Counted from the first letter of the stretch, positions 8,157-17,986 are shown. The stretch: DNA of 64,000 nucleotides from JAAYAY01 sp963674575 (GCA_963674575.2 CAXXQT010000005.1:1674001-1738000); one strand, 5' to 3'. Made by a program: numbers and translations. The notes: generated by a model not told the origin, from the letters alone.

Positions 8157-10321
8157 TCGATTCCGTTTGCGAACAAACCGACTACGCCTCTCGCCTTGAG
8201 CACCTGCGTCGACGCAAAGAGGTTCAGACCCGGGAGAAGCTCGACAGGCAGGGCCCGATGGACGAAGACGACTACGGCATGGTCTTGCCGCCCGCGGATT
8301 TCTGTTGGAAGCCAAAGGCGAATCATCCGAACGGGTCCTTCTACGGCCTGGAGGGCTGGTGTGACAATTTCTGCGACCTCCTCGAGCACCACCCCGTTTA
8401 CGTCGACCCCATGGACGCCCTGGCCGGTCGCTACATGGTGCTGCTCAACCGGCTGCGGGAATGTAAATGGCCTCCCCAGTACGACTACGACGAGTTGAAA
8501 CCGGAACACGCCCGCTACGGGATCATTTCGGGCATCGGCAACGACGCCCACTTTGCCCCTGACTACCAGATCGGGCTCGAACTGGGCTGGGGCGGCCTGC
8601 TGGCGAAGGTCCGCAAGTTCCGGGACGAGCATGGGCCTGAGAAGGCCGCGTTCTTTGATGCCGAAGAACGGGTCATTCTGGCCATCCAGGGCTGGATTAC
8701 GCGGACGGTTGAGGCCATCGAGACGGCGGCTGAACAGGAGATGAATCCGGTCTTGTTGGACAACCTACGCGAGATGGCCGAGGTGAACCGCAGGCTCATC
8801 GAAGAGCCCCCGCGCACACTCCGCGAGGCCTGCCAGTGGATCGCCTGGTTCAACATGGTCTCCCGCATCTACAATCGCGACGGCGCCGGCGGACAACTCG
8901 ACGAATTGCTTCGGCCTTACTATGAACGGGATCGCCAGGAAGGACGGATCGACGACGAAGACGCCATTTTCCTCCTCGCCTGCCTGCTCCTGAACGACCC
9001 CCACTATTACCAACTCGGCGGGCCGGCCCCCGACGGACGGGACCAGACAAGCGAACTGTCGTTTCTTATCCTGGAAGCGGGCCATCGGCTCAAGTCGACG
9101 TGCAACCTGACGATCCGCGTTCACGACGGGTTGGATCCGCGTTTGCTTCGCAAGGGCGTGGAGTGTCTCATCGAAGATCGCAAGGCCTGGCCCCGCTTCT
9201 CCGGCGACAAGGCCCTCGTGGAAGGTTTCATGCGCAACGGCTACCCAGCCGAACTGGCCCGGCGACGGATCGCCGTGGGCTGCCACTGGATGGCCCTGCC
9301 CGGCCTGGAATATACGATGAACGACACGGTCAAGATCAACGTGGCCAAGGTCTTGATGGTTGCCTTCGACGAGATGATTCAGAAAGACTCCGCCCCATCG
9401 ATGGAGTGTCTGTGGCAGCGGTTTGAAGACCACCTGCGGCGGGCCGTGCTCTGTGTCGCCCGGGGCATCGACCTGCAACTCGACCACCAGCACGAGAACG
9501 AGCCGGAGCTGGTTTTGAATCTGCTCACCCACGGACCGATCGAGCGGGGGCTGAACGTGACCAACGGCGGCGTGAACCTTTATAACATGTGCGTGGACGG
9601 GGCGGCCCTGGCCAACGCGGCCGACTCGCTGGCCGCGCTCGAGTATCGCGTCGAGCAGCAAGGACGGGTCACCTGGCAGGATCTGGCCGACTGCCTCGAA
9701 GGCAACTACCCGGGTGTTGACGGCGAACGAACCCGGCTCATGATGCGGACCGCGCCCCATTACGGCGAGGGCGATAGCTTGGGAGACCAGTGGGCCCTGA
9801 AGGTCTCGCGGCTGTTCACGCAGCTTGTCACAGAGCAGCCAACCCCGGGCGGCCGGCGGATGATCCCGGGCTGGTTTTCCTGGGCCGACACGTTGCGTCT
9901 GGGCGAGCAACTGGGCGCCACCCCGGACGGGCGCCGCGCCGGCGAGCCCATCGCCCACGGGGCGAATCCCCGGCCAGGTTTTCGCGACGACGGCGCCGCC
10001 ACGGCCCTGGTCAAGGCCATCGCCGCCGTCCAGCCCGGCTACGGCAACACGGCCCCCGTCCAGTTGGAACTCGACCCCTGCATCGCTCAGGACGAGGCGG
10101 CCGTCGACATCGTCAGCCGACTCATCACCACCCACTTCGAGCTGGGGGGCACCCTCTTCAACGTCAACATCGTCGACGCCGACCAGATCCTGGCCGCCCA
10201 CAAGGATCCGTCGCTCTATCCCGACCTCGTCGTCCGCGTCACCGGCTTCACTGCCTATTTTGCCAACCTCTCCCCGCGATTTCGGCAGCTTGTGGTAGAT
10301 CGGCTGATTCGGGGAGCGTGA
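8153..10321 (+). CDS. Glycyl radical enzyme of unassigned class (PFL superfamily)
   Basis: A 722-residue glycyl radical enzyme, oxygen-sensitive and cytoplasmic. The glycyl loop is RVTGFTAYF with the radical Gly at ~698, 24 residues from the C-terminus, as in the family. The thiyl Cys is best assigned to C377 in VGCHWMALPG. Characterised diol, choline and isethionate enzymes have GCVE there, with Glu acting as base; here His-Trp replaces Val-Glu. The protein is shorter than most (~780-850 aa), chiefly before the Cys loop. The start ATG overlaps the activase stop, so they form a two-gene operon. Substrate: not diol or glycerol by the known signature; may be a decarboxylase, a C-C lyase or something new. 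No microcompartment shell genes are nearby. Confidence 0.88.
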   Translation: MIDSVCEQTDYASRLEHLRRRKEVQTREKLDRQGPMDEDDYGMVLPPADFCWKPKANHPNGSFYGLEGWCDNFCDLLEHHPVYVDPMDALAGRYMVLLNRLRECKWPPQYDYDELKPEHARYGIISGIGNDAHFAPDYQIGLELGWGGLLAKVRKFRDEHGPEKAAFFDAEERVILAIQGWITRTVEAIETAAEQEMNPVLLDNLREMAEVNRRLIEEPPRTLREACQWIAWFNMVSRIYNRDGAGGQLDELLRPYYERDRQEGRIDDEDAIFLLACLLLNDPHYYQLGGPAPDGRDQTSELSFLILEAGHRLKSTCNLTIRVHDGLDPRLLRKGVECLIEDRKAWPRFSGDKALVEGFMRNGYPAELARRRIAVGCHWMALPGLEYTMNDTVKINVAKVLMVAFDEMIQKDSAPSMECLWQRFEDHLRRAVLCVARGIDLQLDHQHENEPELVLNLLTHGPIERGLNVTNGGVNLYNMCVDGAALANAADSLAALEYRVEQQGRVTWQDLADCLEGNYPGVDGERTRLMMRTAPHYGEGDSLGDQWALKVSRLFTQLVTEQPTPGGRRMIPGWFSWADTLRLGEQLGATPDGRRAGEPIAHGANPRPGFRDDGAATALVKAIAAVQPGYGNTAPVQLELDPCIAQDEAAVDIVSRLITTHFELGGTLFNVNIVDADQILAAHKDPSLYPDLVVRVTGFTAYFANLSPRFRQLVVDRLIRGA

Positions 10322-10505
10322 CGGGAAAACGGAGGAGAGCTTCCCGAAAGGGCTGTCGGCCGAGTATATGGCACTTTGGCGGTGGTGTGATACAATGGGC
10401 ACTCGTCCGGTGGGGCTCGTCGAGATGCGGGGTTCGCAACAGGTGGCCTGACGCCGGAAGTGCGGTGCATTTCTTTCTACGAACAGACGGTATGCGGCGC
10501 CAGCC

Positions 10506-11213
10506 ATGTCAACAACCCGTCCCTCCTTATCCGACCGCGCCTTGCGTTGCCTCGGGCGTGGCGAACGAAAGGGAGCCCCGGAGAACCCGGAGCAAGTTCT
10601 AGCGGAGTTCACGGCCGCAGAGGTCCCGGTGTTTGACGCGGTCGTTGACGCGTTTTTCCATTTCGGCGGCCTTTGGTTCCCGATTGGCCGCAGCCGAGAA
10701 ACGTTTCGGGTGAACACCGTTCGCGAAGGCATCGACGCCTTTCGTTGCATCGGTGATCGGGATGAGAGCCCCGACCTGTTCCGAATCAGCTTCGGTGAGC
10801 ATCGCACCGCCCAATGCTGGTTCGTGATGGACGGTTTTGGACGCCTGTACGCCGATGAGACACCGATTGCCGAGTCACTGCACCAGTGGATCGAGCATTG
10901 TGCCCTTCAGGAAATGGTCGAGCGGTGGGACAACTCGGTGCGAATCGTCTTTCCCGACGATTCCGTGGCCGCCATCCGGAAATGGGCGGACCAGAACCTA
11001 CGCCGATTCGCCCCCGCATCGAGCCGATCCACGGCCTGGTGGCTCCATCCCCAGTGCGCCGTCAATATCTTCCTGCCGTGGTCTTCCGAACGGAACCTGT
11101 CCAAATGGGTGTGGGCCTTTGCCACGACACCGGACGAGGCCGAGCGGCTCGCCGAACGTATCCGCCGTTCCACGGGCGTCAAGCCATGCTCAATGCAGCC
11201 GTGGCCGCCATAG
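10506..11213 (+). CDS. Hypothetical protein
   Basis: A 235-residue soluble protein that I do not recognise. Stretches such as FFHFGGLWFPIG, FGRLYADETPIAESLHQWIEHCALQE and WKAD-like C-terminal alpha/beta content loosely recall SUKH (SMI1/KNR4) immunity-type proteins, but the match is weak and should not be relied on. There is no leader or membrane segment. The ATG at 10506 is 184 bp after the glycyl radical gene, and 61 bp separate its stop from the DUF4253 gene, so it may be co-transcribed with that gene. Confidence 0.65.
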   Translation: MSTTRPSLSDRALRCLGRGERKGAPENPEQVLAEFTAAEVPVFDAVVDAFFHFGGLWFPIGRSRETFRVNTVREGIDAFRCIGDRDESPDLFRISFGEHRTAQCWFVMDGFGRLYADETPIAESLHQWIEHCALQEMVERWDNSVRIVFPDDSVAAIRKWADQNLRRFAPASSRSTAWWLHPQCAVNIFLPWSSERNLSKWVWAFATTPDEAERLAERIRRSTGVKPCSMQPWPP

Positions 11214-11274
11214 TGTTTCCTGGACAGGGGCGCATGACGTCCCGCGAATGCAACAACAACCGGAGAAACAAGTC

Positions 11275-12060
11275 ATGTCTTTGCCGTTGACTGCCGGAGA
11301 AAAACAGCTTGCCGTTGCGATCGGCTTCGAGGAGCAGATTTGCCAGATCGTGAAACAGGAAACGGGTGGCTCGCTCGAGCGACTACAGGCCATCAACGAA
11401 GAATACGAACTCGAGCCCGCCCGCGGACTGTCGATTGCCGTTGATCGCAAGGACGTGGATGCCCTCATCGCCAAACTTCAGCCGCAACTCGTCCCGCTTG
11501 GATATCGCGTCTTCTGGAGCGAGGCTCTTGAAGCGGACGGGCGGCAGAAGAACGACGAACTCGCCGTCCTCAACACAGCCGATCCGTACTCGATCGTGCA
11601 GGTCAAGCGGGCAAACGGAGCCAACTACGGCGTGTCAATGGACGACGTGCTCGCCAGGTTGAAAGACTGGGAGAATCGCTGCCGATTCGAGATCGTCGGT
11701 GCCGCGGGTGCGTGGGTGGCGATCCAATTTGAGACTCTGCCCGAGAACCTCTGTGCCTTTGCGGAAGAAATCTACGATTTCTGTCCCGACACGGTCGAAC
11801 AGGGCGTGGGCCTGATGGATGAAAGCGACGATCCCGAGGCATTCGAGGCTGCACGCCAATTGTGCCCGGAGCTTTCGCCGGAAATGCAGGCGAAACTCAA
11901 CGAACAGAACACGCAGTTTCAGCAGATGGACATGCCGCCGCAGGTCCGGGCACTGTTGGATTCCGGCGTTGGCGGCTTCAGCACTCCGAACGACATGGGG
12001 CTCCGGCTCCTGGCACTGCAATTGAAGGAGTCGAAGCAGTTGTTGCTTTGGTGGGATTAG
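11275..12060 (+). CDS. DUF4253 domain-containing protein
   Basis: A 261-residue soluble protein. The region DFCPDTVEQGVG near residue 170 and the C-terminal LRLLALQLKESKQLLLWWD match the DUF4253 pattern (CPD.V.QG.G ... LA..L......WWD). About 55 residues between these blocks (~residues 180-235) form an insert relative to the usual compact domain. The ATG at 11275 has a GGAG motif at 11262-11265; an in-frame ATG at 11248 is the alternative. DUF4253 proteins are often found beside immunity-type genes, but no toxin is present here, so no function is claimed. Confidence 0.75.
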   Translation: MSLPLTAGEKQLAVAIGFEEQICQIVKQETGGSLERLQAINEEYELEPARGLSIAVDRKDVDALIAKLQPQLVPLGYRVFWSEALEADGRQKNDELAVLNTADPYSIVQVKRANGANYGVSMDDVLARLKDWENRCRFEIVGAAGAWVAIQFETLPENLCAFAEEIYDFCPDTVEQGVGLMDESDDPEAFEAARQLCPELSPEMQAKLNEQNTQFQQMDMPPQVRALLDSGVGGFSTPNDMGLRLLALQLKESKQLLLWWD

Positions 12061-12179
12061 TGGGCCCCCTCCCTTTGCCCCTTGAGCGTGACGGCTCAGC
12101 AACCAACTGGTAGAATGGCACTGTCGAGGCATGTCGGCGCAGTCAGACAGTGAATCGCCGACTGCTCAAGGTTCGAGTC

Positions 12180-12668
12180 ATGCCGGCAAATGGAACCCCT
12201 GCGATGTCCCTGGAACAGATGTTGTGGCCGATCGGGCTGTTGCTGTTGGCCCTGGTCGTTGTGGCTGTCAACGACAAGACCAAGCCGAAGCCAAAGCAAG
12301 CGACGCCCCCGAAAAAAGAGCGTCCTGTATCAGTCCTCGCCTTGCTGCTCGGGACCGGCGTAATCGCGGCCCTCTACGCCTGTCCCGCACCGGTCAGAAC
12401 CCGCGTTGTTTGGGTTGGCGTCGCGATCCTTGGCGGCATCGTTCTTCTCGTTCTGGTCGTTAAGTTCCGGAAAGTGATCTGGTTTCTGCTGAAATCGGCG
12501 CTGACCGGCCGGTTGCCTCGCTTTGTAGTGACGAACGCCGACGGTGAATTGAAAATCAAGTGTCCCCACTGCTCCGCAGATATCTCCTTTTCGCCTGTTG
12601 AAACCGGCGAGACCACCTTTGAGTGTCCCCAGTGCGGCGAGAAGGGGCGTTGGGAAACGCGAGTCTGA
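12180..12668 (+). CDS. Small membrane protein with C-terminal zinc ribbon
   Basis: A protein of about 162 residues. Hydrophobic segments near the N-terminus (PIGLLLLALVVVAV, VLALLLGTGVIAALYA, VVWVGVAILGGIVLLVLVV) suggest three membrane helices, followed by a cytosolic tail carrying a zinc-ribbon pair CPHC...CPQC. The ribbon is of the kind in planctomycete DUF proteins that precede signal-transduction parts. The start is uncertain: ATG at 12180 or 12204, or GTG at 12150. Function is unknown. Confidence 0.65.
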   Translation: MPANGTPAMSLEQMLWPIGLLLLALVVVAVNDKTKPKPKQATPPKKERPVSVLALLLGTGVIAALYACPAPVRTRVVWVGVAILGGIVLLVLVVKFRKVIWFLLKSALTGRLPRFVVTNADGELKIKCPHCSADISFSPVETGETTFECPQCGEKGRWETRV

Positions 12669-13074
12669 CGCCAGGAAGGAACGGCGCCTTGAAAACGGAC
12701 AGCCAACCCAGCATGGACGGATTTTGCATAGGAGCAACACGCGTTGCTTTCCGGGCAGTCTCGCCCGCACGACTTCGATGCGTGAGCGAGGAAACGTCCC
12801 TGAAGACAGGGGCGGCGGGCGGACGACGCCCCCGATCCCCCCGGATCTTTCCCCATAACCGACATGACAGCGCAGGTGAGAACAGTCCGGAGAAAGAGCT
12901 CCCCCCCGGTTTCATTGCATTCGCCCCTCAGGGAACTAGAATACGCTACTTCGAAGTTAGGCGTCTAAGAACCTATCCGAAAACCACAGACCATGCCTCC
13001 CACGGGCGGAAACCGCCTGCATCTGCGACAGTTTTCGGATCGACTCTAAACCGCTTCGCCAACCGAGGGGCATC
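12669..13074. other. Intergenic region, no gene seen
   Basis: The 406 bp between the zinc-ribbon gene and the kinase gene contain only short frames without codon bias or homology. The promoter of the kinase gene should lie here; no convincing -35/-10 pair could be picked out. Confidence 0.5.
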
Positions 13075-16000
13075 ATGTCGAGCGGTCTTTTCCAGAAGCG
13101 ACTCGTTTCCAGCGGGCTCCTGTCCACTGAGAATCTTCGCGCTTTCTTGAGCGCCCTGCCCGAGGGCAGGCGGCCCGAGGACGCCACCAGCCTGGCCAAG
13201 CTGCTGATCCGCTCGGGGAAGCTCACCGAGTACCAGGCCCGACAACTGATGAAGGGGGAGACGACAGGGCTGGTCTTCGGCTACTACACCGTGTTCGACA
13301 AGATCGGCCAGGGCGGCATGGGGGTCGTCCTGAAGGCTCGCCATCAGCGGATGGACCGAATCGTGGCGATCAAGGTCCTGCCCCGGGAGATGCTCACGTC
13401 GACGGAGGCCGTGGAGCGGTTTTATCGCGAGGTCAAAGCCGCCGCGCGCCTTTCCCATCCCAACATTGTGACCGCGCACGACGCCGGCGAGACCAAAGGC
13501 ACCCATTACTTCGTGATGGAGTATGTGGAGGGAGAAGACCTGGCCCACTTGGGACATCGACGGGGCCCGCTGCCCCTGGCCGAGGCAGTCGACTACACCG
13601 TTCAGACGGCACGCGGCTTGGAGTATGCCCACAGCCAGGGGATCGTTCATCGCGACATCAAGCCGGGCAACCTCTTGCTCGACGGCTCCGGCGCCGTCAA
13701 GATTCTCGACATGGGGTTGGCAAGATTCGAGCAGGGGCTGGAAGGCGACGAGGCGGTGCCGCTTACCCGGAGCGGCCAAGTCATGGGCACGGCAGGCTAC
13801 ATGGCCCCGGAGCAGGCAGAAAACACGCACCGGGCCGACCACCGCGCCGACATCTACTCTCTCGGTTGTTCGCTCTACCGTCTGCTGACCAACAAGGCGA
13901 TGTATTCGGGGGAGACCCTCGTCCAAATCCTCCTGGCCCATCGCGACCAACCGATCCCCCCGCTCCGGCACCAGCGGCCGGACGTGCCGGAACAGCTCGA
14001 CCGCGTCTATCAGAAGATGGTGGCCAAGCGGCCCGAGGATCGTTACCGGTCCATGGCTGAGGCAATTGCTGCCCTGGAGCCATGCCTTGAGATGGTTCCG
14101 ATTGGCGCAGACGCGGCGCCAACCGCGGACTTTCAACGCGAGGAGAAATCAGACAGCAACCTGAAGACCTTTCTGCAACAGTTCTCACCCGGTGAGACGA
14201 TCCGCCAGCAGGTCGACATGGAGACGGGCGAGACACTTCCGCCCGTGCCGAAGAAGAAGTCGCAGCCGTGGTGGCTCTACGGCGCCATTGCGGTGGGAGT
14301 GATCGGCGTTCTGGCTCTGGGCGTTGCCTTCCTGGGATCAAAGGACCAAACGGCCCGGAATACAAACCCGTCCACTGCCGAAGGAACGTCAGAACGCGAT
14401 CGGCTTCGGGAACCACCTGCCGAGCCGGCCGCAGAGCAACCACCAGCCGCACCTGCGGAAACAGTTTCGGAGTCTACGGAAGCCGCTTCCGAACTCACGG
14501 GTCAGCAGACAGACGCTTCGGCGGAATCGCAAATGGAGCCCGAGGAGCCTGAAACCGTCCCAGCCGCAGTCGACCCTGCCGAGGTTGCCCGCCGTGAACT
14601 GCTGGAGAAGCAACGAGTGATCGAGGCCAGGTACACGGCGGCGATGAAATCGGTCGAAGAAGAGGTCGCCGCCTGGGACTTCGCCGGTGCATGGGAAGCG
14701 GCCAAGGCGGTCCAATTTAACGACGAGAGCCTGAAGGAACGCCTTGACACCCGGCGCGACGAGATCCGCAGAATGGGACTGCTGAAACGGCAGATCATCG
14801 CCAAGATCGCCGGGGCGGACCCGCCGCTGAAGAAGTTCGACCTGGGGATCCGCGGGCTCGGCGGCGTGATCACCGACGCGGGGCTGGGCGGCATCACGAC
14901 GAAGACGATCAAGGGCGAAGTCGAGCGGCTGACCTGGAACGACCTGGGCAGCCAGGCCACGGGCAAGCTGATCAACCTGGTGATTGACCCGAGCGACGCG
15001 GAAGGCTGCGTGGCGGCCGGACTCCTGGCATTTCAGTCCGGCGATCTTGCCGCATCGGAGAAGTTCTTCGCGCGGGCCAAGGCGGCAGGGGCGGACGTGT
15101 CTGCGCAGCTTGCCGCCGTTGCGGCGTCCGAATTGGCGGATGCCACGGAGTTGCTTTCTGAAGGCAAGTTCGCCCAGGCCCACAAGCTCCTGGACTCCTT
15201 CAACACAAAATACGCGGATATCCCCTGGCTCGACGCCAACCGCAATACCATCGATGCGATGCTCGCGGAGGCTCGACACGGCATTCGTGAAGAGGAGGCG
15301 GAGCAGCTCTACGCGGAAGCAGTGAAGTTGCATGAGCGGAAGGCCCTGTTCGCATTGCGTGATGTACTTGAGCGTTTGACCGGAGAATATGCCGATTGCC
15401 GTCCCTCCGCAGAGCCGCAGCGAACACCGTCGGTCGCCCTGCTTCAAGATACGATCGCTGAACTTGGGGCACGAACAATCGTTCGTCTGGATGGCAGAGG
15501 GGATTTCAAGAGTATCCAAGCGGCGATTGATGCGGCCGGTCCGAATGGGTTGATCGAGATTCAGGACAACGGCCCCTACGCGGAGTATCTCCTCGTTCCA
15601 CGCGAGAAAACCGGCTTGGAGATTCGAGGCGCACAGGGGTGCTGGCCGGTCATCACCTCTGCCAACGCCCCCGGTGAGGACCACGTGAGAACCGTGCAGG
15701 GCAAGGAGGTGGACACGCTTGTGCGTGTACAGGCCAACGCGAGAATGCAACGAGTCGTACTAGCTCACGTAGCCCCTCACTGCAATAGGGCCGAGGCCCT
15801 GGCCACGAACCTGAATTCCCTCGACCTTCGTCTCTCCATCGTCTATACACCAGCAGGCGAAGGCTTATACAGCCATTCCACGGAGACCGAATTGAAAGTG
15901 CGGGAGTGCCTCATATTGACCAGCATCTATTCTCTGGCTCGCTTGTCGTCAGAAAACTCGCTGTGGTTCGGGAGAGTACGCTTCGGAGGCGGCGGAGGTG

Positions 16001-16134
16001 CACTGCAATCGTGCTTTGTGCCACGAGGTGTGTCGTTTTCTCCCCACAACACGAACGTCGCAATCGACTGTATTCTTGGTGACATTTCTGGGGTCTGCCA
16101 ATTTCCCCTGGCGCTAATTGCGAGAGCTAGGTAA
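13075..16134 (+). pseudogene. Membrane Ser/Thr protein kinase with beta-helix-like ectodomain, 3' end displaced by an IS
   Basis: A PknB-type kinase of 1019 codons. Residues 1-60 form the small N-terminal domain common in planctomycete kinases. The kinase domain spans ~70-335: glycine loop IGQGGMGVV, K100 in VAIKVLP, HRD at 192-194 with HRDIKPGNLLL, DMG (not DFG) at 212-214, and APE at 244-246. A Pro/Glu-rich linker surrounds one membrane helix at ~395-418. The extracytoplasmic part has a coiled region, TPR-like repeats and, from ~800, a pectate-lyase-like beta-helix (DFKSIQAAIDAAGPNGLIEI). Native coding ends at about 16111 where an insertion sequence begins; the last ~8 residues and stop come from the element. 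The missing C-terminus is at 17618-17920. The kinase itself is intact and may still work. Confidence 0.88.
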
Positions 16135-16197
16135 AATGGGCGAACGCGTGCTCATTGGGGAGGCGCGGTCATCATTTTTACCCCGGAGAGGATAGCA

Positions 16198-16461
16198 ATG
16201 GATACGCCCCAGATGGACCGAGAGGCATTGAAGCGTCAGATGCGAGCCGAGTTGGAGATACTCATGGAGGGCGTAGCGAACGCCGTCGACGACGCGCCGG
16301 CAGGTCGGATCATTCGCGACAGCGAGGAGAAGGTTCGTGACCTGTTTGCTGAGTTCAGGCAGAAGACGTTCGAGCAGGCGATGCAGTTGAAGATCGATGC
16401 GGCAGAAGCCGCTTTTCCCCCCTCCGGTCAGCCCGACGACGGGGAAGCGGAAACGCAATAA
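16198..16461 (+). CDS. ISKra4-like transposase, upstream frame
   Basis: An 87-codon frame (MDTPQMDREALKRQMR...) rich in Glu, Arg and Lys, largely helical. It overlaps the main transposase frame by 65 bp in the +1 register. The overlap contains a TTTTCCCCCC run at 16413-16422, a plausible slippage site. Either a full-length fusion is made by frameshifting or this copy has acquired a frameshift mutation. Confidence 0.7.
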   Translation: MDTPQMDREALKRQMRAELEILMEGVANAVDDAPAGRIIRDSEEKVRDLFAEFRQKTFEQAMQLKIDAAEAAFPPSGQPDDGEAETQ

Positions 16462-17614
16462 GGGAAAACAGCGTTACACAGTCCTGACGATCAACGGGCG
16501 GATTCGCTTGCGTCGAACTCGATGGCATTGTTGTGAAGATGGTGCGTCAACGCTGACCGACTGCTTACTGGACGCAGCCGAATGCACGGTCAGTCAAGGA
16601 GCAAAGGAGTTGATCTGCCGGTTGAACCAATCATCGGCCAGTTTCAGAAAGACTTCCGAGAATCTGAAGCGAGCCGCTCAACTCACGAGTAACGCCGAGA
16701 CTATTCGTCAATTGGTGGAAGGAGAAGGCAAGGCGGTACTCCGCCTCTTGGAGCAAGGATCGCTACAGCCTGATTGGAGTGCGAAAGATTGTCGCGTAGA
16801 CACTGGAAAAACCAGGGTTTACGTGAGTTGCGATGGCGTCAAGGTTCCCTTGGTTACGGACGAGGAAAAGAAGACACGACGACAGAAGGTTCGCGACCGG
16901 CGGCGTCGCAGCGGGCGAAAACATAAGCCTCTCGCACGAGCCAAGCGAGGCTCCGACAATGCTTGGAAAGAGTTTCGTCTGGTGGCCCATTACGACGAAA
17001 CGCAATCCCATTGCCATGTGTCGGTCACACGAGGCAATCACGAGGCGGCGGGACGTTTGATGGCACGAGACGCCAAGTCGGTCGGACTGAATGAAGCCGA
17101 CGAACGGATCGCCAACGTAGATGGCGCCCCTTGGATACGCAATCAATTGGAACTGCACGGCACGGTTGACCACATCGGATTGGATTTCTACCACCTCTCA
17201 GAATACGTCCATGCCGCGCGTCGCGACGTGTTTGTTGAAAACGATGCCGACGGTTCGGCATGGGCGGACCAGATGCTGCACAAACTGAAGCACGAAGGCT
17301 ACTCGTCGGCCTGGCAGATGGCCGTCGACTGCCGCTCGAAGGCGACTGGCTCGAGCCGTGTCACCGTGGATCGTCTTCTCGGCTACATGTCCGAGCGTCG
17401 CGAAATCATTCGCTATCCCCAGTTCCTTGCTCGCGGATGGCAGATTGGCTCCGGCCCAATCGAAGCCCAATGCAAGACGACCACTGCGCGGGTCAAAGGC
17501 TCCGCAAAACGCTGGGATGCGACTAACGCCGAAGCGGTCATGGCCCTGGCCTGCCTGGACAATAGCCACCTGTGGCAGAATTATTGGCTAACTGCTGACT
17601 CCGCCGAGAATTAA
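16397..17614 (+). CDS. ISKra4-like transposase, catalytic frame
   Basis: A 405-codon DDE transposase body. Candidate catalytic acids are D in YVSCDGVKVP (~147), D in ANVDGAPWIRNQ (~240) and E in GSGPIEAQCK (~357), the last with the HRDATNAEAV-like context found in ISKra4 relatives. The basic region KKTRRQKVRDRRRRSGRKHK lies between the first two. The stop codon falls inside the right inverted end, which is normal for this group. The annotated start is simply the first ATG of the frame; real translation probably enters from the upstream frame at the C run. Confidence 0.85.
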   Translation: MRQKPLFPPPVSPTTGKRKRNKGKQRYTVLTINGRIRLRRTRWHCCEDGASTLTDCLLDAAECTVSQGAKELICRLNQSSASFRKTSENLKRAAQLTSNAETIRQLVEGEGKAVLRLLEQGSLQPDWSAKDCRVDTGKTRVYVSCDGVKVPLVTDEEKKTRRQKVRDRRRRSGRKHKPLARAKRGSDNAWKEFRLVAHYDETQSHCHVSVTRGNHEAAGRLMARDAKSVGLNEADERIANVDGAPWIRNQLELHGTVDHIGLDFYHLSEYVHAARRDVFVENDADGSAWADQMLHKLKHEGYSSAWQMAVDCRSKATGSSRVTVDRLLGYMSERREIIRYPQFLARGWQIGSGPIEAQCKTTTARVKGSAKRWDATNAEAVMALACLDNSHLWQNYWLTADSAEN

Positions 17615-17617
17615 CGA

Positions 17618-17920
17618 CGCCATGAGATCCTGGCAGACCCCATTTCTGTCGAAGATGGCATTGCAAATGACATCCAGTACTGCAACCTGGTCGATGCCAA
17701 GCAGAGCACAATTCGTCAGAAAGACGCGATCAAAGCGTGCTTCAGCGCTCCCCCTCGCTTCCGCGATCCGGCCAATCTCGACTACCGGCTGGTTCCCGAC
17801 AGCCCCGGCACGGGGGCGGCTTCCGACGGGGGTGATGTCGGTGTTCGCTACACGCCGGAAATGATGGAGCTCTGCCGCGCCGCCCTCGAACTGCGCAAGA
17901 AGGGCGTGATCAAGTTCTGA
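17618..17920 (+). pseudogene. Severed C-terminus of the kinase/beta-helix gene
   Basis: About 100 codons read from just beyond the insertion sequence to a TGA at 17918-17920. The translation (HEILADPISVEDGIANDIQYC ... ACFSAPPRFRDPANLDYRL ... YTPEMMELCRAALELRKKG) is a beta-helix ending of the kind found in planctomycete repeat proteins (DYRLVPDSPGTGA). It has no start codon of its own and good codon bias in one frame only. It is the natural end of the gene beginning at 13075. Confidence 0.72.
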
Positions 17921-17986
17921 CCACCGCGGACGAGCGAAGGCGTTCGGCTCGCACTGCTCGCGTGGCGCGGCCGCTCCTTGCCGTCG

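Larger units (their letters stand above)
16112..17617 (+). mobile_element. ISKra4-like insertion sequence
   Basis: About 1.5 kb carrying a two-frame DDE transposase. The ends are estimated: TAATTGCGAGAGCTAG near 16115 on the left, and on the right the reverse complement of TTAATTCTCGGCGGAGTCAG near 17595-17614 (TAATT, CG and GAG/AG shared), giving short imperfect inverted ends. No clear target duplication could be read, so the exact boundaries are uncertain by several bases. Coding sequence of the kinase/beta-helix gene lies on both sides, which confirms insertion. Confidence 0.8.

Noticed and set aside
8153..10321. Glycerol/propanediol dehydratase or choline lyase
   Set aside because: GCVE motif is absent, and no microcompartment genes are adjacent.
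8765..10807. 680-codon minus-strand frame opposite the glycyl radical enzyme
   Set aside because: Complement of a recognised gene, no homology, no leader; caused by GC-rich codon bias.
17622..17864. 80-codon frame after the insertion sequence
   Set aside because: It is out of register with the beta-helix C-terminus read at 17618-17920, which has the better protein-like sequence.
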